Shown: positions 50,398-60,413, counted from the first letter of the stretch. The stretch is 64,000 bases of DNA from JAIOSM01 sp023143455 (GCA_030632885.1 DAOVTW010000012.1:6023-70022), one strand, 5' to 3'. Notes: generated by a model from the sequence alone, not told the origin. Numbers and translations are program-made.

Positions 50398-52239
50398 TTG
50401 GCACAAATTGTAAAAACTCCAGATAGAGAATGGATTAAAAAAAGATTGATGGCGGTAAGTATTTGTATTGCTGTTGTTTTTACTATGCTTGTCTTTAGAT
50501 TGATATATTTGCAAATTGTTAAGGGTGAAGAATATAGGCGTTATTCTGAGAACAATTGTATTAGATTGGAAAATATAAATGCTCCTCGAGGACTAATATA
50601 CGACAGGAATGGTGTTTTGCTTGTTGATAATCGACCTTCATTTAATTTAAAAATAGTGCTTGAAGATGCAAGACCTTTAGAAAAAACAATTAGTAAACTT
50701 TCAGAGCTCATTGATGTTCCTTATCAGGAGCTTTGGGATAAAATCGGTTTGTTTGAAAAGGAATCTTATTACAAACCATTTGTATTAAAGGAAAATTTGT
50801 CAAGGGGACAACTTGCAGTTGTTGAAGCCCATAACTTTGATTTGCCTGGGATTGCAATAGTTGTTGAGCCGCGCAGGAATTATATTTATAAAAAAAGTTG
50901 TGCTCATTTGTTGGGATATATAGGTGAGATAAACAAGCAGGAATTGGATAGTGGAGAGTATTTGGGAGTAGCTTCAGGTGATTCAATTGGCAGATATGGA
51001 CTTGAAAAAAGTTTTGAAGGATTACTCCGGGGCAGCAGAGGCGGAAGGCAGGTAGAAGTTGATGCCAATGGCAGGGTAATAAGGATTTTAAGTGAAGTAG
51101 ATCCTGGTCCGGGGAAAAATCTCTATTTGACCGTGGATTTTGAATTGCAACATACAGCAGAATTACTGCTTAAGGAAAAAGCAGGAGCTGTAATAGCTAT
51201 AGACCCAGCAAATGGAGAAGTGCTTGCAATGGCAAGTGCACCTTCTTTTGACCAGAACGATTTTATTGGCGGTGTCTCAACAGCAAAATGGCAAGAATTA
51301 ATTTCTGATTCCAAAAAACCCATGATAAATAAGGCGTTTCAGGGAGAGTATCCCCCAGGCTCTATTTATAAAATTGTTAGTGCTTTTGCTGCGTTGGAAG
51401 AAAAATTAATTGATATAAATACAAAATCAATTTGTCCCGGGTTTTATAAGTATGGGAACCGAGTATATCGATGCTGGAAAAAAAGCGGGCATGGTGAGGT
51501 TGATATAATTGAAGCTATAGAACAATCATGTGATGTTTTTTTCTATCATGTTGGTGAAAAAGTAGGGGTTGATATTCTTGCAAAATATGCAAAAGGGTGT
51601 GGCCTTGCAAGAAAGACAGGAATCAACCTTGCTAATGAACTTGTAGGGCTAATCCCGACTGCTGAATGGAAGCTAAAGCGTTTTGGTGAACCCTGGCAGG
51701 GGGGTGAGAATCTTTCTATTGCTATTGGGCAGAGTTATGACCTTGTAACTCCTCTTCAAATGGCAGTTTTGATTGCAGCGGTGGGGAATGGGGGCGTACT
51801 TTATCAGCCCCAGGTCCTAAAATATGTTAAAAATTCAGATAATGATATCCTAGAACAAAGAGCTTCTTTAATTACTGGAAGCCTACCGGCAAGTGAAGAT
51901 ACTTTAAAAATTGTACAAAAAGGGCTTTTAAATGTAGTACAGGGGAAAAAAGGAACAGCCAAGATTGTCAGAATAAAAGGGATTGAAATGGCTGGGAAAA
52001 CCGGTACAGCACAGGTTTTCAGTATAAAAGAAGGTGAAGAAGTGGATGCGGGAAACCTTGCTTATAATCTTCGGGATCATGCATGGTTTATTTGCTATGC
52101 TCCTGCTGAAAATCCTATTATAGCAGTTTCTGTTTTAATTGAACATGGCGAACATGGTTCTACCGGGGCAGGACCTATTGCAAAAGCTATTGTTGAGAAA
52201 TACTTTGAAACAAAAGGTTTGCTTAAAAAAAAAGACTAA
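50398..52239 (+). CDS. mrdA: penicillin-binding protein 2 (class B transpeptidase)
   Basis: 613 residues, starting at a TTG (50398) eight bases after mreD's stop. N-terminal helix (about 18-38), PBP dimerisation domain ('NAPRGLIYDRNGVLLVDNRPSF'), transpeptidase motifs 'YPPGSIYKIVSAF' (SxxK), 'EQSCDVFFYHV' (SxD) and 'AGKTGTAQVF' (KTG). It crosslinks septal-lateral peptidoglycan with RodA. The TTG start is unusual but no ATG lies close. Confidence 0.95.
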   Translation: MAQIVKTPDREWIKKRLMAVSICIAVVFTMLVFRLIYLQIVKGEEYRRYSENNCIRLENINAPRGLIYDRNGVLLVDNRPSFNLKIVLEDARPLEKTISKLSELIDVPYQELWDKIGLFEKESYYKPFVLKENLSRGQLAVVEAHNFDLPGIAIVVEPRRNYIYKKSCAHLLGYIGEINKQELDSGEYLGVASGDSIGRYGLEKSFEGLLRGSRGGRQVEVDANGRVIRILSEVDPGPGKNLYLTVDFELQHTAELLLKEKAGAVIAIDPANGEVLAMASAPSFDQNDFIGGVSTAKWQELISDSKKPMINKAFQGEYPPGSIYKIVSAFAALEEKLIDINTKSICPGFYKYGNRVYRCWKKSGHGEVDIIEAIEQSCDVFFYHVGEKVGVDILAKYAKGCGLARKTGINLANELVGLIPTAEWKLKRFGEPWQGGENLSIAIGQSYDLVTPLQMAVLIAAVGNGGVLYQPQVLKYVKNSDNDILEQRASLITGSLPASEDTLKIVQKGLLNVVQGKKGTAKIVRIKGIEMAGKTGTAQVFSIKEGEEVDAGNLAYNLRDHAWFICYAPAENPIIAVSVLIEHGEHGSTGAGPIAKAIVEKYFETKGLLKKKD

Positions 52240-52294
52240 AACAAGGGCAGAAACAAAGCAATGATAGACCAAATTATAATTAATGAGGACAACA

Positions 52295-53401
52295 ATGTTT
52301 GATAGACGCCTTTTGGAAAATTTTGACTGGGGGCTGCTTTTATTGATTTTTACCATTGCATCAATAGGTCTTGTAGTTTTATACAGTGCCCTGACTAACG
52401 GAAGTGAGCAAGCTATCCATCCTTTGTTTAAAAGACAAGTGAGTTGGATGATTTTTGGATTGATAGTTATGGTGGTAACTTTCCTTTTAGATTATAAATA
52501 TTTTGACGAGGCAAGTATTGTTATTTACCTTTTCTGCATTTGCCTTCTAATTACTGTGTTTGTTTCAGGAAAATATGTTGGAGGTTCAAAAAGATGGCTT
52601 GCGTTTGGTCCATTTACAATGCAGCCCTCTGAAATAATGAAAATCGCGTTAATAATCATTCTTGCTTCGGTTTACTCAAGTATGGTGTCTGAAAAAGGAT
52701 TGGATTTTAAAAAACTCTTGAAACCTATTCTAATATGTCTTGTTCCTTTTTTGTTAATTGCAAAACAGCCTGATCTTGGCACTGCAATGCTGCTTTTTCT
52801 AATAACAGGCTCCATGACCTTGTTTGTTAAAGTTGAAAAGAAAGTTCTAATTTACAGTATAGTTTTATGCGTTGCTGCGATTCCTTTTTGCTGGTTTTTT
52901 TTGCTAAAAGAGTATCAGATATCAAGAATACTAACTCTTTTTAATCCTGGAAGAGATCCTCTCGGGGCAGGGTATCACATCATTCAATCTAAAATTGCCA
53001 TAGGGTCAGGGATGCTTACTGGTAAAGGATTTTTACAGGGGACACAAAATACACTTGCTTTTCTTCCGGAACAGCATACAGATTTTATCGTTTCTGTTCT
53101 TGCCGAAGAATGGGGTTTTTTGGGCTGCTCTTTCCTTTTATTTTTATATTTTATTCTGTTGCTCTGGGGACTCAATATCGCTTATGGATGCAGGAGTATG
53201 TTTGGGTCAATCTTGGCTTTTGGAATAACCAGTATGATTTTTTGGGAAATTTTTATTAATTTTGGAATGGTTATGGGGCTTATGCCTGTGGTTGGTGTGC
53301 CCTTGCCGCTTGTTAGCTATGGCGGGTCTTCAGTTATTACAAACATGATTGGATTTGGGATTTTAATAAATATAAGCATGCGTAAATATGTTTCAAATTA
53401 A
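52295..53401 (+). CDS. rodA: peptidoglycan glycosyltransferase RodA
   Basis: About 368 residues, SEDS family, ten membrane helices. Start at 52295 is preferred to 52283 because GAGGA lies 7-8 bases ahead. Motifs: 'KRWLAFGPFTMQPSEIMKIALI', 'KQPDLGTAML' with the key Asp, 'EQHTDFIVSVLAEEWG' and 'PLPLVSYGGSSVI'. Confidence 0.95.
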   Translation: MFDRRLLENFDWGLLLLIFTIASIGLVVLYSALTNGSEQAIHPLFKRQVSWMIFGLIVMVVTFLLDYKYFDEASIVIYLFCICLLITVFVSGKYVGGSKRWLAFGPFTMQPSEIMKIALIIILASVYSSMVSEKGLDFKKLLKPILICLVPFLLIAKQPDLGTAMLLFLITGSMTLFVKVEKKVLIYSIVLCVAAIPFCWFFLLKEYQISRILTLFNPGRDPLGAGYHIIQSKIAIGSGMLTGKGFLQGTQNTLAFLPEQHTDFIVSVLAEEWGFLGCSFLLFLYFILLLWGLNIAYGCRSMFGSILAFGITSMIFWEIFINFGMVMGLMPVVGVPLPLVSYGGSSVITNMIGFGILINISMRKYVSN

Positions 53402-53423
53402 TATAATAATTGGGTTTTGTATA

Positions 53424-53452
53424 TTGACAAATTTTTATTGGAATGTTACTCA
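53424..53452 (+). promoter_or_regulatory. candidate sigma70 promoter for the atp operon
   Basis: TTGACA (53424-53429), a 17-bp spacer and TACTCA (53447-53452, weak). About 110 bp before atpF'. Confidence 0.4.
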
Positions 53453-53560
53453 AGTTTCGATTTAAGGCATTAAGATGCTGTGCTTAATTATTTAAGACAG
53501 CCATGAAATAATATATGGTGTGGGTAAAATTTACAATTTTTTAACGGCGGAGGAATCTTT

Positions 53561-53992
53561 ATGATAACGATTATTCCAGATGGATCAACTATCATTCAGT
53601 TGATCAATTTTTTAGTTCTGCTGTGGATACTTAATCTGGTTTTTTATAAACCGATTCGTAATGTCCTAATTCAACGAAAAGATAAAGTTGATGGCCTTAA
53701 AGCGGGGGTAGAAAAACTCGCTGAAGATGAGGTTGAAAAGGACAATGCGTTTGAAAATGGTTTAAAAGAGGCCAGATCAAAGGGGTTGAAAGAGAAAGAG
53801 ACCTTTATTGATCAAGCATCTGTAGAAGAAAAAGAGATCATTAGTAAGATTAACAAAGATGCCCAGGCTAAACTTGTTGAGATAAAAAAACAAGTGGCTG
53901 AGGAGACAGAAAAAGCCCGTGTTGAATTGGAAAAAGACATTGAAAATTATGCCAGAGACATTGGAGAAAAGATTTTAGGGAGGGCTTGCTAA
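53561..53992 (+). CDS. atpF': ATP synthase F0 subunit b'
   Basis: 143 residues: one N-terminal helix 'STIIQLINFLVLLWILNLVFY' then a long charged coiled coil. Followed immediately by a second b-type gene (stop and start overlap in TAATG). b/b' pairs form the peripheral stalk in Deltaproteobacteria and photosynthetic bacteria. Confidence 0.93.
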   Translation: MITIIPDGSTIIQLINFLVLLWILNLVFYKPIRNVLIQRKDKVDGLKAGVEKLAEDEVEKDNAFENGLKEARSKGLKEKETFIDQASVEEKEIISKINKDAQAKLVEIKKQVAEETEKARVELEKDIENYARDIGEKILGRAC

Positions 53993-54597
53993 TGAGGCTA
54001 TTTGAACAAGATCATAAATCAAGAGAAAAGTGCTTTAAAATCATTTTCTTTGCCTTTGTGATGCTTTTTAGCAGTGCTATTGCCTTTGCAGCTAGTGGCG
54101 GAGATGCTGCTGAGCAAGTATCAAAGTGGGTAAAGGAAGACTGGTATAAAGTTTTGAACTTTACTGTCCTTGTTATAGTTCTTTTTCTGGTTGCTAAAAA
54201 ATCGGTTAAAGAATTTTTTACTTCCCGTATTAAGGGAATAGAAAAAGAGCTTGCTGATTTAGAACAGGAAAAACAAGATGCCGAGGAAAAGATTGTTGTA
54301 TTGGAAGCAAGGTTAAAAGATCTTGATGAAGAATCTAAGAAAATTGTTGAAACTTATGTACAACAAGGTGAGGATGCAAAAAAGAGAATTCTTGACCATG
54401 CTAAAGAAGAGGCAACAAAACTCGAAGAAATGGCAAAACGCAATATTGACCTTGAATTTAAGACCGCAACTGCTGAACTTAAAAAAGAGATTACTGAAAA
54501 AGCAATTATAGAAGCTGAAAAACTTATTAAAAGTTCAATTTCTTCTAAAGATCAGGACAGACTTGTTGATGATTATTTGGAAAAGGTGGTGGCATAA
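53992..54597 (+). CDS. atpF: ATP synthase F0 subunit b
   Basis: 201 residues from the ATG at 53992, with AGGGAGGG seven bases ahead. Signal-like N-terminal helix (about 13-32) then a second helix 'VLNFTVLVIVLFLVAKKS' and the coiled coil 'EKELADLEQEKQDAEEKI'. The extra N-terminal hydrophobic segment looks like a signal peptide, as in other Deltaproteobacterial b subunits. Confidence 0.93.
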   Translation: MRLFEQDHKSREKCFKIIFFAFVMLFSSAIAFAASGGDAAEQVSKWVKEDWYKVLNFTVLVIVLFLVAKKSVKEFFTSRIKGIEKELADLEQEKQDAEEKIVVLEARLKDLDEESKKIVETYVQQGEDAKKRILDHAKEEATKLEEMAKRNIDLEFKTATAELKKEITEKAIIEAEKLIKSSISSKDQDRLVDDYLEKVVA

Positions 54598-55148
54598 TGA
54601 AAAATTTAGTAGTTTCAAGACGTTATGCTAAGGCATTGATACTTATTGGCAAAGAAGATGGCAAGGCAGAAAGCTATAGAGATGAATTTGATACAGTGAT
54701 TAAACTTTTCAATGATAGCTCTGAACTTGAACAGACCCTGACAAACCCTCTTTTTAATAAAAATGACAGAAAAAATGTGCTTAAAGCAGTAATGGAAAAA
54801 ATTGGTTTCTCCGATATTATGAAATCATTTTTAAGTCTATTGTTTGACAAGGGTAGAATTGGTTTTTTAAGAGATGTTGTAAGACTTTACAATGATTTTG
54901 CTGATGAACTTAAGGGCATTGTTCATGCCTCTCTGATTTCAGCAACTAAATTGTCATCTGAGTCTGTTGAAAAAATTAAAGATGCATTAACCAAAAAAAC
55001 CGGTAAAAATATTATTTTGGATGTTGAGCAGGATCCTTCTCTTATTGGCGGTGTCATTACAAAGATCGGGGACCTTATGCTGGATGGTAGCGTGAAAACT
55101 CAACTTTCAAATATGAGAGAAACATTAAAAAGGGGTGAGAGTGCCTAA
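54597..55148 (+). CDS. atpH: ATP synthase F1 subunit delta
   Basis: 183 residues with the OSCP/delta pattern: 'VSRRYAKALILIGKEDGKAE', 'NPLFNKNDRKNVLKAV' and 'DPSLIGGVITKIGDLMLDGSVKTQL' (in parts). Overlaps neighbours by one base. Confidence 0.93.
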   Translation: MKNLVVSRRYAKALILIGKEDGKAESYRDEFDTVIKLFNDSSELEQTLTNPLFNKNDRKNVLKAVMEKIGFSDIMKSFLSLLFDKGRIGFLRDVVRLYNDFADELKGIVHASLISATKLSSESVEKIKDALTKKTGKNIILDVEQDPSLIGGVITKIGDLMLDGSVKTQLSNMRETLKRGESA

Positions 55149-56662
55149 TGAAAATTAAAGCTGAAGAAATAAGCCAAATTATAAAAGACCAGATAAAAGG
55201 TTTTGATAAAGAAGTAGACCTTAGTGAAACAGGTGTAGTCCTTTCTTCTGGTGATGGTATTGCTCGTGTTTATGGTCTGGAAAAAGTAAAAGCAATGGAG
55301 CTTGTCGAATTCCCAGGTGGAGTTTTAGGGCTTGCTTTGAACCTTGAAGAAGATAATGTTGGTTGTGCTATTCTTGGTAATGATAAAGCAATCAAAGAAG
55401 GCGATATTGTAAAACGTACTGACCGTATTGCATCAGTTCCTGTTGGCGAGGAACTGATGGGCAGAGTTGTTACTACAACTGGTGAACCGGTTGATGGCAA
55501 GGGACCAATTAATGCAAAAAAATTCATGAATATGGAATTGGTTGCTCCTGGTGTTATTGCAAGAAAATCTGTTCATGAACCATGCTATACCGGTGCAAAA
55601 GCTGTTGACGGCATGACTCCTGTTGGCAGAGGCCAACGTGAGTTGATTATTGGAGACCGCCAGATTGGTAAAACTGCTGTTGCGGTTGATGCTATCATTG
55701 CTCAGAAAAATACAGATGTTAAATGTATTTATGTTGCATGTGGTCAGAAAAAATCGACAGTTGCCCAGGTTGTTGCAGCACTTGAAGAACATGGCGCTAT
55801 GGAATATACAACAGTTGTTATTGCATCTGCTTCAGAATCTGCTGCCATGCAATACCTTGCACCTTACGCAGGTTGTGCAATGGGTGAGTATTTTAGAGAT
55901 AAAGGCGAACATGCCTTAATTATCTATGATGACCTTTCAAAACAGGCTGCTGCTTACCGCCAGGTTTCTCTGCTCCTCAGACGACCTCCAGGACGTGAAG
56001 CTTTCCCTGGAGATATTTTTTATAACCATTCCCGTTTGCTTGAAAGATCTGCAAAGCTTAGTGATGTAGAGGGCGCAGGTTCTCTTACAGCACTTCCTAT
56101 TATTGAAACTCAGGAAGGTGATGTGTCTGCTTTTATTCCAACAAATGTTATTTCAATCACAGACGGTCAGATTTTCCTTGATAAAGATCTTTTCTTTGCA
56201 GGTATTCGTCCTGCTATTGACGTTGGTCTTTCTGTATCCCGTGTTGGTGGCGCTGCCCAGGTAAAAGCAATGAAACAGGTTGCAGGTACTCTTCGCCTTG
56301 ATCTTGCGCAATATCGTGAACTTGAAGCATTTGCAGCGTTTGGGTCAGACCTTGATGAAGCAACTCAGAAACAGTTAACCCGAGGGGAACGACTTGTTGA
56401 ATTATTAAAACAACCTCAGTTTAAACCTCTTCCCATGGAAAAAATGGTTACAGCACTTTATGCAGGTACCAGAGGCTATATTGATAAATATCCAAAAAAT
56501 ATGGTTGCTAAATATGAAGAAGGTCTTTATGTGTTTGTTGAAAACCGCTTTCCTGAAATCTTTTCAGGTCTTAAAGAAAAAGAAGAGATTACAGCCGATA
56601 TAGAAGCAAAACTCAAGGAAGCCCTTGAAGCATATGACGAAGAATTTAAAGTGAGTGTATAA
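55148..56662 (+). CDS. atpA: ATP synthase F1 subunit alpha
   Basis: 504 residues. Walker A 'GDRQIGKTAVAVDAI', 'AYRQVSLLLRRPPGREAFPGD' and 'SVSRVGGAAQVKAMK'. Non-catalytic nucleotide-binding subunit. Confidence 0.97.
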   Translation: MKIKAEEISQIIKDQIKGFDKEVDLSETGVVLSSGDGIARVYGLEKVKAMELVEFPGGVLGLALNLEEDNVGCAILGNDKAIKEGDIVKRTDRIASVPVGEELMGRVVTTTGEPVDGKGPINAKKFMNMELVAPGVIARKSVHEPCYTGAKAVDGMTPVGRGQRELIIGDRQIGKTAVAVDAIIAQKNTDVKCIYVACGQKKSTVAQVVAALEEHGAMEYTTVVIASASESAAMQYLAPYAGCAMGEYFRDKGEHALIIYDDLSKQAAAYRQVSLLLRRPPGREAFPGDIFYNHSRLLERSAKLSDVEGAGSLTALPIIETQEGDVSAFIPTNVISITDGQIFLDKDLFFAGIRPAIDVGLSVSRVGGAAQVKAMKQVAGTLRLDLAQYRELEAFAAFGSDLDEATQKQLTRGERLVELLKQPQFKPLPMEKMVTALYAGTRGYIDKYPKNMVAKYEEGLYVFVENRFPEIFSGLKEKEEITADIEAKLKEALEAYDEEFKVSV

Positions 56663-56717
56663 TCTTTTGGGATTTTTCGTGATATTATTCATTAATAACA
56701 GGCTTGAGAGGTAATTT

Positions 56718-57611
56718 ATGGCAACATTAAAAGAAGTAAAAAGTAAAATAGTCAGTGTTAAAAAGACTAAACAGATCACTTCTGCCATGAAAATGGTTGC
56801 CACTTCACGATTACGCGGCGCACAAATGAGCATGGAGGCTTTTATGCCCTATGCATCAAAATTTGCAGAAGTTTTGGGAAGTATAGCAGGCAATGCAGCC
56901 AACGATGCAAGCCCATTACTTGTGCCCCGGGAAGAGGTAAAAAAAGTTGGCGTGGTCCTTTGTACATCTGACAGGGGACTTTGTGGTGGTTTTAATACAA
57001 ATTTAATAAATAAAGCTGGAAAATTTATTCAATCAGAACTTCAGGGTAAAGATGTCAAATTGACCTGTTTTGGTAAAAGAGGTCGGGACTGGGCAAAAAA
57101 ATCTCCTTATGAAATAGAAGATGTATATCTTGATGTTGTAGGAGGAAAAATTGATTTCAGTGTGGCATCATCTTCAGGACAGAAAATGATAGACAGCTTC
57201 CTTACAGGGGCTGTTGATGAAGTATATCTGGTTTATTCTGAGTATTTAAGCATGGCAACCCAGAAGCCAGCAATAAAGCAGATTTTACCCATTCCTTCTT
57301 TAGAGGATGTGGCCGAAGAAACAAAAGCTGATGAAGATTCTTCTAATCTTCCAGAGCATATTTGTGAACCTTCTTCTACTGCTTTGTTGGGTGAAATGCT
57401 ACCCAAAAATGTTTTTATTCAGATATATGACGTACTGCTCCAAACATCAACCAGCGAACATGGTGCAAGAATGAAAGCCATGGAAAATGCAACAAAAGCG
57501 TGTGAAGATATGGTTGATGAATTACAGACAACATACAATAAGGCAAGGCAAGCAGGGATTACTGCTGATCTCATGGATATTGTTGGTGGTGCAGAGGCCC
57601 TTAATGGATAA
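56718..57611 (+). CDS. atpG: ATP synthase F1 subunit gamma
   Basis: 297 residues, the central shaft: 'KEVKSKIVSVKKTKQITSAMKMVATSRL' (in parts), 'CTSDRGLCGGFNTNLI' and 'HGARMKAMENATKACEDMV'. Includes a small acidic insertion (about 205-220, 'EETKADEDSSNLPEH'). Confidence 0.95.
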   Translation: MATLKEVKSKIVSVKKTKQITSAMKMVATSRLRGAQMSMEAFMPYASKFAEVLGSIAGNAANDASPLLVPREEVKKVGVVLCTSDRGLCGGFNTNLINKAGKFIQSELQGKDVKLTCFGKRGRDWAKKSPYEIEDVYLDVVGGKIDFSVASSSGQKMIDSFLTGAVDEVYLVYSEYLSMATQKPAIKQILPIPSLEDVAEETKADEDSSNLPEHICEPSSTALLGEMLPKNVFIQIYDVLLQTSTSEHGARMKAMENATKACEDMVDELQTTYNKARQAGITADLMDIVGGAEALNG

Positions 57612-57663
57612 CGTATTGTTTTTAGATATACTAAATAATAGAACAGCTTTACAGGAGGATTAG

Positions 57664-59070
57664 ATGGCTGAAAATATAGGAAAAATATCACAAGTACTTG
57701 GTGCTATTGTTGATGTGGAATTTGAACCAGGAAACCTTCCAGCAATTCTTACAGCTTTAACAATAACAAACCCGGCAATTGGTGATATGGAAGACAATCT
57801 TGTTGTTGAGGTGGCTCAACATCTTGGTGATAACGTTGTAAGATGTATTGGTATGGACGTAACTGATGGTCTTCAACGTGGAATGCTTGTCAAAGACACA
57901 GGAAGTCCAATTATGATGCCTGTTGGTGAAGCATCTCTAGGAAGAGTTCTTAATGTTGTTGGAAGACCTGTTGATGGACTTGGTCCAATCAGTCAGGATA
58001 AGATGATGCCAATTCATAGGGAAGCACCATTGTTTACAGAACAGGACACTACCGTTAGGGTTCTTGAGACTGGCGTTAAGGTTATTGACCTTCTTGTCCC
58101 ATTTCCCCGGGGTGGTAAAATGGGCATGTTTGGTGGTGCTGGTGTTGGAAAAACCGTTATCATGATGGAAATGGTAAATAACATTGCCATGCAGCATGGT
58201 GGTATTTCAGTATTTGGTGGTGTTGGTGAGAGAACCCGTGAAGGAAATGACCTTTATCATGAAATGAAAGACTCAGGTGTTCTTCCAAAATGTGCATTGG
58301 TTTATGGGCAGATGACAGAGCCTCCTGGAGCAAGGGCAAGAGTTGCTCTTTCTGCATTAACTTGTGCAGAATATTTCCGTGATGTTGAAGGGCAGGACGT
58401 TCTTCTGTTTATTGATAATATCTTCCGTTTTACCCAGGCTGGCGCAGAAGTATCTGCTACTTTGGGTCGTATGCCTTCTGCTGTTGGATATCAACCAACT
58501 CTTGCAGTTGATATGGGTGAGCTTCAGGAAAGAATTACATCTACTGACAAAGGTTCAATTACAGCGGTACAATGTGTTTATGTTCCTGCTGATGATTTGA
58601 CTGACCCTGCTCCTGCAACAACTTTTGGTCATCTTGATGGGACAGTTGTTCTTTCGCGTCAGATTGCAGAGCTTGGTATTTATCCTGCGGTTGACCCTTT
58701 GGATTCATCTTCAAGAATTCTTGATGCTGCTTACATTGGTCAAGAGCATTATGAGGTTGCACGAGCTGTTCAGCAAACTCTTCAAAAATATAGAGAACTT
58801 CAGGATATTATTGCAATTCTTGGTATGGATGAGCTTTCCGATGAAGATAAAACTACTGTTCAACGTGCAAGAAAACTTCAGAGATTTTTGTCTCAACCTT
58901 TCCATGTTGCTGAAACATTTACCGGTATGGCGGGTAAATTTGTTTCGGTTGCAGACACTGTAAGATCATTTAAAGAAATTATTGAAGGAAAACATGATGA
59001 TCTTCCAGAATCTGCTTTTTATATGGTTGGTTCCATTGAAGAAGCAAGAGCAAAAGTTGAAAATGCATAA
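57664..59070 (+). CDS. atpD: ATP synthase F1 subunit beta
   Basis: 468 residues, catalytic. Walker A 'FGGAGVGKTVIMMEMV', 'GERTREGNDLYHEM', DELSEED region as 'MDELSDEDKTTVQRARK', strong AGGAGGA ribosome site. Confidence 0.98.
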   Translation: MAENIGKISQVLGAIVDVEFEPGNLPAILTALTITNPAIGDMEDNLVVEVAQHLGDNVVRCIGMDVTDGLQRGMLVKDTGSPIMMPVGEASLGRVLNVVGRPVDGLGPISQDKMMPIHREAPLFTEQDTTVRVLETGVKVIDLLVPFPRGGKMGMFGGAGVGKTVIMMEMVNNIAMQHGGISVFGGVGERTREGNDLYHEMKDSGVLPKCALVYGQMTEPPGARARVALSALTCAEYFRDVEGQDVLLFIDNIFRFTQAGAEVSATLGRMPSAVGYQPTLAVDMGELQERITSTDKGSITAVQCVYVPADDLTDPAPATTFGHLDGTVVLSRQIAELGIYPAVDPLDSSSRILDAAYIGQEHYEVARAVQQTLQKYRELQDIIAILGMDELSDEDKTTVQRARKLQRFLSQPFHVAETFTGMAGKFVSVADTVRSFKEIIEGKHDDLPESAFYMVGSIEEARAKVENA

Positions 59071-59085
59071 AATTAGGGGGATAAA

Positions 59086-59490
59086 ATGGCTGAAAGTTTA
59101 TTTCTTGAAGTAGTAACCCCTCAAAAGGCAATTGTTAGCGAGGAAGTGCAAATTGTGGTTGCTCCAGGCTCAGAAGGTGAGTTTGGTGTTCTTAAAAATC
59201 ATACTACCTTTCTTACATCTTTAAAAGTTGGATCTTTGCGGTATAAAGATGCCATTGGCAAAGAAAGATTTGTTTTTATTAATCAGGGATTTGCTGAGGT
59301 CTTGCCAGATAGGGTTACTATTCTTGCAGAATCTGCTGAACGAAGAAAAAACATTGATACTGAGCGATGTCAGCAAGCAAAAGACAGAGCTGAAAAACGA
59401 CTTGCTGATGAATCAGGAGAAGTTGATTCTGTAAGAGCAGAGGCTGCATTAATGCGTGCCGTTCAAAGAATAGCAATGGTCAAGGTCTAA
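59086..59490 (+). CDS. atpC: ATP synthase F1 subunit epsilon
   Basis: 134 residues: 'LFLEVVTPQKAIVSEEVQIVVAPGSEGEFGVLKNH' (in parts) and the helical C-terminal 'RRKNIDTERCQQAKDRAEKRL'. Last gene before a strong terminator. The a and c subunit genes (atpB, atpE) are not in the window. Confidence 0.95.
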   Translation: MAESLFLEVVTPQKAIVSEEVQIVVAPGSEGEFGVLKNHTTFLTSLKVGSLRYKDAIGKERFVFINQGFAEVLPDRVTILAESAERRKNIDTERCQQAKDRAEKRLADESGEVDSVRAEAALMRAVQRIAMVKV

Positions 59491-59551
59491 AAATGATGAG
59501 CTTGTTTTAAAATCATTTTAATTTCATGGTTTTTTTTAATTATTTGATTAT

Positions 59552-59593
59552 AAAAAGGGAATGCTTTTTATTGTAATAAAGCATTCCCTTTTT
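59552..59593 (+). terminator. strong intrinsic terminator of the atp operon
   Basis: Perfect 16-bp stem: AAAAAGGGAATGCTTT (59552-59567) with AAAGCATTCCCTTTTT (59578-59593), 10-nt loop and T-run. Its A-rich 5' side makes it potentially bidirectional. Confidence 0.93.
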
Positions 59594-59655
59594 AGCTTAA
59601 CAGGTTATTTTTAGTTGACTTTTTACTCGATCACGGAACATTTGTGAGGGAACCC

Positions 59656-60408
59656 ATGAAATACGTAGATGTTGCCGCTGTCATTCTTGCTGCAGGTAAA
59701 GGCACAAGGATGAAGTCAGATTTGCCAAAAGTGCTTCATACGATTGATTCTAAGAGCATGATAAGCTATGTCACAGAGTGTGCGGTAAAAGTAGTTGGGG
59801 AAAAAAATATTCATATTGTTGTTGGGCACCAGGCTCAAAAAGTTAAAAAAGAAATTGATAGGCAGTTTGATGCTGTGTATGCTTACCAAAAAAATATGTT
59901 TGGTACAGGGGATGCGGTAAAAGCCGCATTACAAGGGCTTCCAGATAATACTAAAACTGTTTTGGTGCTAAATGGAGATGTTCCCTTTGTTAAGGCAAAA
60001 ACACTTTTAAGCCTTATTAACACACACATGGAAAATCGCAATTCTATTACCTTGCTTACTATTGAGATAGATGACCCAACAGGGTATGGGAGAATTATTC
60101 AAGATGATAAAGGCTCTGTAATCTGTATCAAAGAACAGGCTGACGCAACTTTTGAAGAGAAAAAAATAAAAAAAATTAACTCTGGAATATATTGTTTTGA
60201 TAGAGAATTTTTGGAATATGCCATACCAAAAATAGAATCTAATAATGTTCAAAAGGAATACTATTTAACAGATGTAATGGAGATTGCTATAGCTCAGGGC
60301 GCCAGAACCGGCTTGATATCGGCAGATAACTGGCGGGAAGTTATTGGTGTAAATACAATAGCAGAATTAGAAAGAGCCCAAGGGCTATTAAAAGAAATAG
60401 ACTTATAA
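59656..60408 (+). CDS. GlmU-like uridylyltransferase, N-terminal domain only
   Basis: About 250 residues from the ATG at 59656 (GAGGG just before it; a GTG at 59644 is in frame). 'AAVILAAGKGTRMKSDLPKVLH' (in parts), 'VVGHQAQKV', 'GTGDAVKAAL' and 'VLVLNGDVPFV' show a full pyrophosphorylase domain for UDP-N-acetylglucosamine synthesis. The usual left-handed beta-helix acetyltransferase half is absent, with a proper stop, not a frameshift. Acetylation would need another protein. Confidence 0.88.
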   Translation: MKYVDVAAVILAAGKGTRMKSDLPKVLHTIDSKSMISYVTECAVKVVGEKNIHIVVGHQAQKVKKEIDRQFDAVYAYQKNMFGTGDAVKAALQGLPDNTKTVLVLNGDVPFVKAKTLLSLINTHMENRNSITLLTIEIDDPTGYGRIIQDDKGSVICIKEQADATFEEKKIKKINSGIYCFDREFLEYAIPKIESNNVQKEYYLTDVMEIAIAQGARTGLISADNWREVIGVNTIAELERAQGLLKEIDL

Positions 60409-60413
60409 TTGTC

